Positions 31,801 through 43,967 of a DNA stretch of 64,000 nucleotides are shown one piece after another. How positions within the stretch are numbered: the first letter of the stretch is position 1; every line of letters begins with the position of its first letter. The notes under the pieces were generated by a model, which was not told the DNA's origin, searched no databases, and worked only from the letters and a program-made list of their open reading frames with translations. This stretch comes from Buxus sempervirens (lineage: Eukaryota > Streptophyta > Magnoliopsida > Buxales > Buxaceae), in contig OX387187.1 of NCBI GenBank assembly GCA_947561395.2, positions 32,469,829 to 32,533,828 on the forward strand. Reading direction: 5' to 3'. The position numbers and the translations under genes were made by a program.

Positions 31801-34800
31801 GTAATCGACACACATCCTGACCCTTCCATCTTTCTTGGGGACTGGCACGATGTTTGCTAACCATTCTGGGTAATCTGTAACTTTCAAGAACCCAGCTTTT
31901 AATTGCTTGGTGACCTCTTCTTTGATCTTCAGGGCCCATTCTGGTTTCATGCGTCTGAGTTTTTGCTTCACTGGTGTGGCCTCAGACTTTATAGGTAACC
32001 GATGCACAACTAAATCCGTGTCTAACCCAGGCATATCCTCATATGACCATGCAAACACATCAATGTAGGTTTTTAGAAAATCAGTTATCTGTGTCTTCTG
32101 TAATTGAGACAGCTTTTTACCAACTTGGAGAATCCTTGGTTGTGCTGTGTCACCTATGTTGATAGGTTCAGTTTCCTCAATGTTAGCCTGGAGACCTTTT
32201 TCATGTCTGTCCAAGGCAAATTGGATTTCAGGTGGGGTCTCCCATGATTCATCATTATCCTCAAGTTCAAAAGGATCACTGGGGATAATTTTTGAATCAT
32301 CGGGTTGTGATGAGTAAGTGTTGCTATCTGATTCATGCTCAACACTTTGGATTTCTTTTTGTTTTTGTTTGATTTTGGCAGCCTGATTGTCTATCTCGTG
32401 CTCCGAATTTTTCGGGTGTGCGTCGAGATTGATACTAAGGTTGCGATTTTGTTTACTTGCAGAATTATTCACAGAAGCAGAAAAATAATCAAAAGACTTC
32501 ACGCATTCATTAAAGAGAGCAGCAATATCTACAGGGGGAATTTCAGAAGTGGAAGAAACTCCCTGTGGTAGTTCGGCTTTGCGAGTGGCAAGTGGCGTCG
32601 AACTCCAGTTCTGCAATGCGTGCTTGTTCTTGGTTACAGCGGTCACCGCATTCACCTTCCCGGTTTGTATCATGCTAATGCTGCTGTCAGAAGAGATGCA
32701 GATGGGGTCATTAGCTGTGCCCTTCTTTGGCTGATTCTGACTCGAATCCTCTGATGATACACTGATCCATACCCCGCGGCGGATGATAGTCCCTGGTACC
32801 AGAATAGTGACTTCGTAGGGTGGTTCCACCTTAGGCAGTGTCTTGGTTACAGATTTTCCTGATGATTCATCCTTCCTACTGGAGGAGTATTCGTCAGGTG
32901 CCCAGTTACCATAAGTTTCATGGTAAGCCAGCTCAGTAGGCAGTCCCAGTACTTGGGGCATATTCTGGAACATCTGACCCAAACCATCCTTGGTACTTGG
33001 GTGTATAATGCAGATGGGAGGTGGGGGAGATCTTTGCCTTGGATTGGGTTCTCCTGAACTGTCTTGGCTTTCCATCATGTAGATGTAGTGAACTGGTTCT
33101 TCTTCTTCAGCCTCAGCTGGTGGTGCCTCAACATTATCTGATGGGTAGGCAAATGCTTCTTCTGGGATAGCTGGTTTTTCAGTGTCAACTGACTGCCAAG
33201 AGAACAGAGCAGACAGTTCTTCCATCATTCCACTGAGAGCTTCTGAGTTCTTTTCTGTAACTATCTCCTGAGGCAAGGGAGGTTCATCCCATAACCTTTG
33301 TAGATAATTAGCTTCCGCTTGCTCAACTGGATCATTAAACTCATCACCCCATCCCTGGGGGACTATGCTCTGAATGGCCTGTGCAGCTTCCCTTTCCATA
33401 TTGGCAAAGTGATGGTATAACTGGCCCTGCACACAGATGGGCCAGTGTGGGTCTCTTCCTTCTGCTCGTGCCCTCTTCCGTTCAGCCTTCCTACCAAATA
33501 GCCTGGCATAGTCTTCAGGTTCAGGAACAAACCCCAATCCGAAGCCCACAGATTTATCACAGGGCTGGATTACAGACTTAATGCCTTGCTTATACTTGCC
33601 TAATCCATCTCCTACTCGGAGGCCCCAATCGGCGCATTCAGCAGCACCGAACATATTCTTCCTTTTCCTTCTGCGGGACAAGTCTGATTGTAGAGGAGTA
33701 GGAATGCTGTTTATCTGCACCATTTCAATGGCTTGAAAGTTCAGGGAAGTAGGCAGCTCATAATCAACCACAGGTACCCCTCCTTGTTCAAATTCTCTGT
33801 GATTTTCTGCATGCACTGTGATCAATTGATTTCCCGAAATAAATCGGATCATTCGATGTAAGGTGGACGGGACTGCCCCTGTTTGATGTAGCCAAGGTCT
33901 TCCAATCAGCAAATTAAAGGAGGCATTGATGTCCATCAACTCAAAGGTAATGAAGAAGGCCCTTTCGGCAATTATAACTTCCAAGGTAACTTCCCCCAGG
34001 GAATCCTTCTTGGCATTGTCAAACCCGCGGACATTGTTGGAGATGGGTTTGATCAACTCAGTGTTCAGCTGCAGACTGTGGAAGGTCCTGACTGGGCAGA
34101 TATTCAGAGCTGACCCGTTATCGATCATGACCCGTCTCACTATTAGGTCGGAGCACCTCACAGTGATAAACAGAGGCTCTGTGTGATTACGTCCTTCAGG
34201 GGGCAAGTCTGCTGAGGAAAAAGAGATTGCTTCTGGTGTAGCAATTATAGACATTACTGTCTCCAGCTGCTCAGGGCTGATGTCGTCAGGCACATGAGTA
34301 TCACCCAGTATTTTTGTAAGTACGTCCTTATGTTTGTCTGAATCCAATAAGAGACGCATAATGGATATCTGGGCTGGTGTCTTATTCAACTGCTGCACTA
34401 GATCATACTCCGGAGTGAAGGCACTGAAGTGGAGTTTTTCAATCTCTTCTTCTGGGGCCTTCCCTTTCTTCTTGTGGGTCTGTGGCAATTCAGTGGCCAC
34501 ATCCTTCCCTTTTTCTTTCCTTGTTCTTTCTTCACTAGTCTCTTCCTCTGGTGCAGGTGGAGGGTTAGGGTTTATGTATCGACCAGAATGGGTGATCCGA
34601 TTGACTTCTCTTTCAGTGGATGTGATGGTAGAATCATGGTACATGGGTAGGAATTGGTAAGGTGGGGGCACAGCGGAGTAGGTTGGTTCAAGGTGAAGGT
34701 GGTGTAAGTTGAGGGTAGGTGGTTCCAGTAAGAAGTCCACAGGTTCATTGAATGGGTTCATCATGTCGAAGATGTTTAGTGGGGGTGAGTTTGGGACAGG

Positions 34801-36507
34801 TGGAGGATAGAAAGGCTCTGGTTCGGGAAAGTTGAAATGCACCAGAGGGAACCCCATGAAGGTTTCTTCATTCTCCTCTTCATTAATGACATGTATCTGT
34901 TGATAAACTGTCCCTTCTTGGAGATGAATCCTGACAACTTGCCCCGGTCGTCCAATCAGTAAGGACGGGTCAACCTGTAATTCACTGCCTTGATCACTGG
35001 TGATCTGATGTACTGTTCCGCTGCCAGAAGCCTTATTATGGTCGGGGAGGGGATTGGTGGTTGTACCAGTGGGAGGAGTAGGTGCTGCTGGTGCTGGGGG
35101 ATCTACAGAGATCTTCTTGCTGTCTATCAGATCCTGTATGTCATGCCTCAAATCCCAGCATCGATTTGTTGAATGCCCGGGAGCTCCAGAATGGTATTCA
35201 CATCTTTCTGCTGCATTATAGCTTCGTGAATTTACCATTCGAGGATTTGGAGGCTTGATCTGTAAGTACCCCTTCTTCAGCAGGGTGGCCAATAGTTCTG
35301 CAGGTGCATAAGGCAGCGGGGTGAAAACCCTCTTCATTCTTGCCTCTGCCTCTTCTCTGGTTCTTCTCATGGGTTGCCCTTGGCCTTCAGGCCTTTGAGA
35401 GATATGGTAAGGCTGTGTTGGCTGGAGATAATTTACTGTCTGGGTCTCCTGCCTTCTGGGCTCCTGCCCCGGGTTTCTACTACTCTGTCCTGCTGCAGCC
35501 CTTCTCTGTGTAGGGCCCTGGCCACTGCCATCTATCTTGCCAGCCCTGACTGCATCTTCAATTCTATCTGCCGTCAGAATCAAGTCATTGAAGTTAGAAG
35601 TGCTCTGCCCCAGTAGCAAGGAAAAGAATGGCTGTCCAAGTGATGCGATGAACAAGGAGGTCATCTCCTGTTCAAGTAGTGGGGGTTGGACTAGGGTCGC
35701 CAATTCTTTCCACCTCTTGGCATATTCTCGCACTGACTCTTGATTCTTTTTGGAGAGCCTCTGTAATTCTGCCCTGGTCTGAACTATCTGACTGTTCAAT
35801 CGGTATTGCTGGATGAACTTGGCAGCTAAATCATTCCAAGTCTTGATCTTGGTTTTGTCCAGACTCAAAAACCAGTTGTATGCTGCTCCTGTCAGCGACC
35901 TCTGAAAGAACTGTATCATAATTTTTTCATCTTTGGCATATTGACACATATCTCCAGAGTATGACCTGAGGTGGTTTAATGGGCACCCGGTGCCATCAAA
36001 CTGATGCAAGTCAGGGCACTTGAATTTTGGTGGAAGTTGGACATCAGAGAAGAAGCAGAGGCTGTCTAAAGTAGCCTCCATGGGGACCGCACTGGGTCGT
36101 AGGCTTTTCAATTCTTCACGCAAAGCATCTACCTCTGACTTAGTGGCTGCCATTTTTTCATCAAACTGGGCATGCTGTGTTCTATACCAATCTTCCTCTT
36201 CTTGCCCCAGTTGGGCAGGCGCAATAATCTGTGGAAGAGGCACAGCTTGCGGAGGTGGAGGTGGTACCAACGGAGCTGGGTACGCAGGGTATGGTGGTGG
36301 AGCATCCATCTGCGGTGGAGCAATCGGTTGCTGCAAGGTCACTGGTGCTGCTGGGGGAGCCATTCTGAGTTCTCTTAGTTCTGCCATTAACTCTTGAATA
36401 ATTGTCCCCATACTGTCAATCCTCTGTTGCAGATCAGTCACTGTCTGTGCCTGGCTGGACTCTGCCTGGTCCTGTCCTGGCGAGGTCTGTTCCCTTGATT
36501 GTTCCAT
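28900..36507 (-). pseudogene. Ogre gag-pol polyprotein with one in-frame stop
   Basis: One reading frame of about 2,530 codons from the ATG at 36505-36507, interrupted only by a TAG at 29977-29979. Residue numbers below count from the frame opening at 36579. Gag core PPKFKCPDLHQFDG at about 183; degenerate Cys/His knuckle CEYHSGAPGHSTNRC at about 455-470; aspartic protease IDNGSALNICP at about 820; G-patch-like GLGKYKQG...GFGLGF at about 990-1015; reverse transcriptase with YVDD at about 1690; first RNase H near 1840; second, archaeal-type RNase H (FFDGA, MAEYEA, GDSCL) from about 1985; then integrase with zinc-binding HHCC region and DDE core (IDMIG, TDNA, NGAVEAANKN). The stop falls just before the integrase zinc-binding region. 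A linker of about 450 residues lies between protease and reverse transcriptase. Confidence 0.92.
29977..29979 (-). other. In-frame TAG that truncates Ogre pol before integrase
   Basis: The frame is the same on both sides (the 48 bases between the stop and the next ATG are open and encode the expected zinc-binding residues). The base context after the stop, GCA CAA, does not match known leaky stops, so this is probably a mutation. Confidence 0.85.
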
Positions 36508-36599
36508 TTCAAGCCTTTTCCTGGATCTTAAGAGGTACGGGCTTCGGAAAGCAATCTTGGTACCTGCTTGAAACAGCAATTAATTAGTGCAATTTTTAC

Positions 36600-37960
36600 A
36601 TGGTTTATGTAGTCAAATTATCAATTTAAATGATTACAGATCTATTTTAACTATCCTAAGATAGTTGGGAAAGAGAACCCAAATGAATTTAAGGATTGAT
36701 TTATTTGAGTTATTTTGAGAATGATGGGGAATCTAGAACCTGATCTATTTTAACCAAACGGCTGGGGGAGAGAACCCTGGTTTAGATGGGTCTGTTTTAG
36801 CCAAGCGGCTGGGGGAGAGAACCTGATTTAGATTGGTCTGTTTTAGCCAAACGGCTGGGAAAGGGAACCCGGTTTAAAAGGTTGGTTTGAGCTCAGTATC
36901 ACAAGGTTGGACCATGTTAAGTCTCCGCAGGGGATGAGCTAAACAGCAACATCCAGGTGTACCTTAACCAATTTTCAGTTTAATCTCTGATGGTTTTAGC
37001 ACCTGACTTTGGCTAGTAGTTCCCGGGCGTGTCTTAGCTAGTCGTTGGTTTAATCACCATTGACTTTGACGCCTCACAACGGGGAAGGCTATGCCAGGAC
37101 GATCTTCCACCAATTTTCTGGTTTAATTACCAGTGGTTTCAGTGCCCTAAGAGTTCGGCTAGGGATACCCGAGCGTACCTTAGTCATTAGCTTAGTTGCT
37201 TGACCTTGGTGCCACACAATGGGGTATGCTATGCCAGGACGATCCTCTGCCAATTTTCTGGTTTAATTACCAGTGGCTTCAGTGCCCTATAAACTGACCG
37301 TGTGATCTTTTAAATCAGACGGGTGTGATCTGAGCTCAAGGGATAGGGTGTTCTTTATTCAGAACCCTGGGGTTTTAAGGCTTAAGTTTGAAGGTTTGAG
37401 AGTCGACAAGGACGGGGTGTTCTTTACTCAGAACCCCTGGATTTTAAAGATTCTTTTGGCAAGTTCTTTATTCAGATTGCCTGAAAGTTTTAGAGTTGAT
37501 GGTAAACATGGGGTGTTCTTTATTTAGAACCCTTTAGTTTAAAGATTTAAAAGAATTTGGCGAGTTCTTTACTCAGATCGCCTTTTGAATTGGGTGTTGC
37601 TTTTAAAGATTTAAACAATTTGGCGAGGTCTTTACTCAATCGCCTCAAAATTTTGAATTGGGTGTTCTTTATTCAGAACCCTTAAAGATTTAAGACTCAA
37701 ATTTGAAATTGATAATTTCTGAATATGGGGAAGTTGGCAGGAATTGGGTGTTATTTATTCAGAACCCTTGGGTTTAAGGATTTGGCGAGTTCTTTATTCA
37801 GATCACCTGAAAGGAGTTGGGCCAAACTTGTTTTAAAAAAAAGAATTTGAGGATGTCTTAATTGACTTTATTAAATTTAGCACAAAATTCTTCATGAAAA
37901 AAGAAGTACAACGACAAAATTTAGAGCAAGCAATTACATGATTAAAAAAACAAACAAACC
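36600..37960 (-). repeat. Repeat-rich spacer between Ogre ORF1 and gag
   Basis: Three tandem units of about 46-47 bases (TCTGTTTTAGCCAARCGGCT...GAGAACC) begin at 36744, 36791 and 36837. A second pair around CCAATTTTCTGGTTTAATTACCAG starts at 37110 and 37250. From 37330 to 37800 the string GTTCTTTAYTCAGAACCC or its relatives recurs at least six times, alternating with GGCGAGTTCTTTA-CTCAGATCGCC. No open frame. It may fold into hairpins because many units are self-complementary (GGGTTCTGAATAAAGAACACCC). Confidence 0.7.
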
Positions 37961-37966
37961 CAGAGT

Positions 37967-39440
37967 CTAGCTAGGTTGGTCATCATCATAATGAGAGGAC
38001 ACGTCTCGCCTTTTCAAGGCGCGCAGAAGTTTATTCCACAGACGTCGGTCCTCTTTTGCGCGTCTGCGCATGGTGTCAAGCTGCTGCTGAAGGGCCTCAT
38101 TGGCCTGCTTGTTTTTACGCTCGGAATCCACGTATGCACGGTGGATCCGAGAATGAGATTCCCGCAGTTCGGCCACCCTATCCCTGTATGTGTTAGGGGG
38201 CGGAACTAGGACATTGTCAGAGGTGACGATATGGAGAGGAGGTGGGCTGTCTAGGCCAATTTCTCGAGCAATCCATTGTTCGTAATTACGAACATCGGAT
38301 GCAGTGAAAATGTCCTCTTGGAGTATGTGCACGTGTTGCCATTCCTTCACCAATTTTTTCTTCGATTCCCATGTAAGTGGGCCAATTAATCCTTCCGCCT
38401 CATCCTTGATCGGTATTCCCTGAGACTTCCCAAACTGTCTCAAAATTCGAACCGGATAGTATGGCATGGGTCAAGCCTATCAAGGCTAGGCAATGTCTTT
38501 TCCTGAAAGCTATGACGGGGGTATATGTCTGGTCAAATGTGCCTCCTCATCTTATATCCGTTTCTCCTTTCAACTGGAGAAAGTGGTCAAACCAATCCTC
38601 TCTGGAGGGTAAGTCTGGTCTAATCTCTCTTCGGGCCATCAATGTGACATTGTCACGGACGTACCCATAACGTGGGCTGATAGGTTCAGCAACCATCAGG
38701 TGATCTTGAAGCCAAATGTGTAGGAGAGGAGCGCATCCTTGAAACCTCCTAGTTCCGTTCTTGGTCATGGTCAAGGCATGATATAGCTGAGCAAGGATTA
38801 ATGGTGCAATCCGGAATTTCACTTGGAGTTGGTCCACAATTTCCATGAGGGCCAAATTGATGGTGTCTCCCCCAGTAGGAAAGAAAAGTTGTGACAGATC
38901 CACGAGGGTGAAAGTGTCCCACCAAACACGGGGTCTTTCTTGCTTTTTGTCCCTTATCTTTTCAGCAAGGAAGGTTTTAGAGACCCGCGTGAATGCTTGG
39001 TAACCTCGTAAAGTCTGGAATTCTCCTCTGGGTAGGCCAAAGAAAGTACAAGCTTCATTCTTGTAGCTATCTTTGAGACTTGGCCTAGCTGGTTCTCCAT
39101 GGTCACGAAATCGGAGGAATAGTTCAAATTCCTCAATTGTGGGTGTCAACTCATTAGTTCCAAACCTAAAGAGTGAAAGTTGGGGATCCCAGAAAGGTAG
39201 GGCTGCCTGAATCATGTCCCAATTAATGGGCACATTTAACAGGGACAGAGTTTGTCCCATGTGGTATTTCTGTTCCCACTGAATTTGCTCATCTCCTTGC
39301 AATTGCCCTGTCCAAGAATGGATCCAAGGGGTATCAAAGGCACACTTCTCTATCCTAGGGAAGCGAACTCTCTCAGTCGAGGATGAAGATGCCATGCCGA
39401 CTATCCGATTGAAATTCCAAGTCAATTTAGGGTTTTCCAT
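37967..39440 (-). pseudogene. Ogre ORF1 (plant mobile domain-like), broken
   Basis: Ogre elements carry an extra ORF1 of unknown role upstream of gag. Here it starts at the ATG 39438-39440 and runs to a TGA at 38547-38549. Coding sense continues in the same frame for about 28 codons, then shifts frame near 38460-38470 and continues to 37967. The N-terminal part (residues about 20-290) resembles plant mobile-domain proteins, with features such as IHSWTGQLQGDEQ, WDPQLSLFRFG and ELTPTIEEFELFL. The C-terminal part is a charged coiled-coil-like segment (QANEALQQQLDTMRRRAKED). Two lesions make a full product unlikely. Confidence 0.8.
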
Positions 39441-40197
39441 CAAAACTCTAAATTAGTCTAGGGCATGCAACAAGATATGCAAAAATTTAAATCAATGCCT
39501 AAGCAGTTCATGCAATTATCAATCACAGAAATCAAATCCAAGCACTCAATTTATGGGTTCTTAAGGGTTATGTCCTTTAAATGTTTAGAAAACACATTCA
39601 GGTCTTAGCCGGCCTTTTCTTTCATCTGTTCTTTCGTCTGTTCTTTCATCTGCCCTTTCATCTGCCCCTAGTATTGGACTGGAAACAATATTTACAACTT
39701 GAGGGCGAAATTTACAAAAATAAATCTGGAAAGAGAATCACCTTTAGGGTTGTTGAGAACCCAAAAGGAGGGTACAAATTTGTCATTCAACAGGTGGGCT
39801 GAAATCCTATCTCTAGGTTTTTCTGCCTCTGTTCTGTCCCATTTCTGTCTGATCTGGCCGGCTTTCGACTGAACCAAGACCGACTTGAACACACGGATTA
39901 AATCGAGTTAATTTCCTCAAATTAAGGTTAAGACCGACACAGGTGGGGGTTAATGCCCCAAATTAATTTTACCCTTATTTGTTCATTCATGATCATGCTC
40001 ACATCAGGGTTTATCAGAAGTAATAGGTGGGGAAGGATACCCAGCCCAAGGCATCTGCCTTCAAGGGTCTGAGCCAAGTACTAGACCCTTCACGTACCAT
40101 GGCAAGAAACCAATGGCGCTTGAAGAATCTAGAAACCTAGGGAGATGGGTTTACCCTGCTTTCCCCGGCAAGCCACGGGAGCGTAGGGCTAATACCT
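39441..40197 (-). other. Ogre 5' leader
   Basis: Non-coding leader between 5' LTR and ORF1. It holds a 12-base tandem repeat (about four copies of TTCTTTCATCTG on the plus strand, 39617-39666). The first bases after the LTR do not match a common tRNA primer-binding site such as TGGTATCAGAGC. Confidence 0.6.
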
Positions 40198-43100
40198 TGT
40201 GTAGATTATCAGTTGGCGCTTTCCCCCTAAAAAAATGCTGTTTTAATGTTAAAATTGTGATGGCAAAGAAAAATCAAAAGAAAAATTTTACAAACAAGTT
40301 TACGTGGTTCTGTTAAGAAAACAGGAGATGTAGGACCCAAAGATCACAAGAAATGGAAAAACGGCAGGGAAAAATTCCTAGATCATAGAACAACAACAAA
40401 ATAAAAAACAAGAATAAGATGGAGAAATATATTTACATAGTTTGGCCTTAAATGCGTATGTGGTGTACGAGATGAAGTTATTCTACTAGAGAACAAGAAA
40501 AATACAATAGGATCTTTTGAGCACTATCACTGCTCTCCCAGAAAATCTAAATATTTCTCAAAATGCTACACACTAAAAATACCCAACTTCCCCCCTTATA
40601 TAGTACACCTACATTACAGGTTCGGTGTGTGCGTACGTCCACGAGAGAAATTGAAGTTTTTACTATTCAAAGGAAATTTATTTAGACCCTCATTACTACC
40701 TTAATCCTAGTATATTAGAAAATTTTACTACCTTATTACCCTTACCATACAGTGGGGAGGGCCTCATACATTGGTTTGCACTTCTACAAACGAGTTTAAC
40801 TATCCAAGAAGGGTACCCTATTAGACTTAACTATGAGCTCCATTACAACAAATACACCAAATCCATTCTAGATGAAAAAGAAAGAAAACCCTTGAAAATG
40901 AAAGCTTCCTGGGCTAAATAAACAAGAACGGTTGCTTAAAAAGAACAAGATAGAAGAAGAATAACTATGGCCAAATAGAGGAAAAAAGGGCTTGGAGAGA
41001 TGATGATGAAGGCATGCGTGCTTCACTAGTGACTCATGGAACCAAAGGAGAAAAAAAGTGGAGTTTTCAAAAGAAGTAGCCACATTACGAAATCCATGTC
41101 TCGGCAAGATTATCATCTTGATGCGTCTAATTCCGGAACTCGCAAAAACTAAACTTGATGGGTTCGGTAAAGATGCCCACTTCCACTCATGATGGGATTT
41201 TCTTCACTAGATCGATGAAAAGTAGGATTACAAATTACAAAACCTTCTCCTAGTTGAACACTGCAATCTCTTACTCTCACAGTCTCACAACAAATATATA
41301 TATAGATATAATCTAAGTGCATAACAACAAATAACCGAATTACAAAATTACTGTTGACAAAAAATTTGAATCTCAATAATTTCCGATCAAACATGATTTC
41401 ACCCAATTATGTAGGTTTTTATTTCATGGGGTGCGGACCCATCCAGGGCGTCTAAGTTACAGAACAATCCCCTTAATTACAACTCTAAGACATTAGAGAA
41501 AGCCCTTTGATTCTAACTTCAATTCACAAGTGTGCGCACCTAAACCTGGCCTAGATCGCACACCGGGCGCACCTTCGGTGCGTGCCTCGGGACATTCGGA
41601 GTCGCCACTGCCTGAGAGTGCAGGCAGACACGGTTTTGCCCTAATCGGGTCTAAGTCTGGTCTGCGGTTTTTTAGAGTTCTAGCTAAGTCCTCGGTTACG
41701 ATCCGGGGAAGTCCTAAAGGCACCCCGGTCCGCCCCGTCGGTTTGACGGGTCCCTCGGGTCTCCCTGGTTTCTGAGTCAATTTCACCCTTCCTAGACCAG
41801 CATGCTGCTTTGTTCGGTCTGGCGGGGCCCTCTGAAGGTGTGGGTCCCTTTTATTTGATTTTATTTTTGTATTTAAGTGAAGTGGGTCGGACCCGGGTCC
41901 CGTTGGAAGACCCATGGGTTGCCATGGTTGGGCCTTGGGCCCAGTAGGGTTATTGGGTAACCCATTTGGTTATTTTATTAAGTTTTATATATTTACAATT
42001 TTAGTTTGAGATTAGTGGGCTTGGAATGGGCCCATTAGCCAAAGTCTAGTGGCCTGGGCCCGTTTTATTGAAAACGGGCCGGGTTTGGGCCAGTCTGAGA
42101 TGGGCCCAACAAGTGGGCAAAAAGGGGTCTTGGTGGGCCCATTTAGGCCCAAAGTCAAAAATGGGCTTAAGATAGCCCAAATGGTTTAAGGGAGCGGTTC
42201 CAACCGGCTTAGACCGGATCAGGTCCAACCGAACCAAGAAATGACAAATTTTACATTATTTTACAAGTGCCCGTATTTTCTCTACGGTCCGGCTTGCCCG
42301 TGAATGGATTCCGGTCCCCCTTGTCCGTGAATCAGACACGGTCCAGGCTGGACCGGCCTGAGTTTACGGGCACCACCTGTTTTGCACTTTTGCTGCCGAT
42401 TTCAATCTGGATCTGTTCCGTGGCCTTCTCAGGTACTCTGGTGACTTCAGTAACGATCTCAGGTCATTCAAAATGTTTCATATTCCCCATTTGGCCTAAA
42501 TGGCCATTTCTTCCTTCATTGATGTCTTTGCTGGAAAACCAGCTCTTCATTAGTTGCCCATGGCCAATTTCAGGGGGGAGTAGGGGGTATTTACAGGGGT
42601 GATTTTAGCAGCAAAAGGTGGTCTAAAACTTCTTCTTCATCCAGGCATAAAAAAGGCTTTGATTAGCTTATTCAAGAATCCTTTTAAGCCTTTCTCTTCC
42701 CACTACTCTCTCTTTTATTTTCATATAACTTCCTTCTTTATTTTAACTTCCCATAACTTAGAAAACAGCAAATTGATTAGTAACACTAAAATCAAAATAT
42801 CCAAAAGAAGCTTAAAAAGACATTAGAAATGATAATCACATTAGGAAAAAGGGATATACTCACAATATGACTACTCAATAATGGTGATTCCTCCGGCAAA
42901 TTCGGCAGCGCTTCCGCGTCCTCCAAGGTTTGCTAGGATGAATTGGGAAGGGCTTGGCTAAGGTGGATGGGTTTAAGACCAAACTAAAGAGAATATGGGC
43001 ATGGTTTTGGGGTAGTCATAGAGTATAGGGGTAGTTTAGGTATAAAAAAGGGCTTTGGTTTTGGAAGGGTGGTGGTTGGGCAGCATTCATTCATGAAGAA

Positions 43101-43967
43101 CACCAGGAGGGAGAGGGGGTAGGCCAGCAAGGAGAGGCTTGTTCAAATGAAGGGGGGTGGCCTCTCTATTTATAGGCAAAAATCCCGTGCCCGTATTTGA
43201 AGTACGGGCATGCCTTGCCCGTACTTCAAGTACGGGCGTGCCTTGCCCGTACTTCAAGTACGGGCGAAAAACGAATATTTGCAATTATCGCAGATTCGGC
43301 CGTACGGGACGCGTGTCTCGCCGTACAGCGACGCGTGTTGTCCTTCTAGAAGCGTGCCCGTACTTTAAATACGGGCATGCCCTGCCCGTAATGTAAATAC
43401 GGTCCCGCACGTTTTAAAAATGTGTGGATTTCAAACATTTATTCAATTTGGCTTATTGCAGGATTTTTATCCGATTTTTTTTTATTATTTTATTAGAAAA
43501 GCGAGATTCTCTTTATTAAAATATTATTAAACACATTTATCTTATTTATTTTATTGGTTTAGTCCATTTTTGCTGCCTTTTTGCCACATGGACAGTTTTT
43601 CTGAAACTTCAACTGCTCATAACTTCTTTATCCGGTGTCCGATTTCAACAAACTTAGTGTCGTTGGAATCAGCTCGGAACCACCTATCCATTGGGATCAA
43701 GTTTGGCAGTTGAATTAGGGTCGAGCAAAAAGTCAACTTTTCACCCCCCCAAAAGTTTGACCAGCTCATATCTTTCTCATCCGGACCCCGATTCCAGCAA
43801 ATTCAGCTGCGTTGGAATCGTGTCGAAATGCTCTTTCCAATGATATGAAGTGTGATGGCCAAATTCTCTTGAATCAAAAAGTCAATTTTTGACCCCCTCA
43901 GGGTTTGACTTTTAGTTTGACTTTTCATTTTTTCTTTATTTTGGGGTGCAAAAATCAGGTGTCTACA
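40198..43967 (-). repeat. 5' LTR of Ogre element
   Basis: Near-identical to the 3' LTR. The differences I see, 3' LTR versus 5' LTR on the plus strand, are T/C in TTTGGYCTT, G/A in AGTACRCCT, A/G in CTACRGTCC, T/C in CGTGYCCG, T/C in GGAATYGTG, and one extra G in GGGAAGGGCTTGG. All five substitutions are transitions. TATA box at 43167-43176. Confidence 0.93.

Larger units (their letters stand above)
23293..43967 (-). mobile_element. Ogre-type (Tat lineage) Ty3/gypsy retrotransposon, near-complete, about 20.7 kb
   Basis: Two direct repeats of about 3.77 kb (23293-27061 and 40198-43967) bound an internal region with, in minus-strand order, a 5' leader, ORF1, a repeat-rich spacer, gag-pol and a 3' spacer ending in a polypurine tract. 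A separate ORF1 before gag, two RNase H domains in pol, and very long LTRs are hallmarks of Ogre elements. The LTRs differ by five substitutions and one single-base indel, so insertion is very recent. A canonical tRNA primer site next to the 5' LTR and a 5-bp target duplication were both looked for and not found. Gag-pol and ORF1 each carry inactivating changes. Confidence 0.92.
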
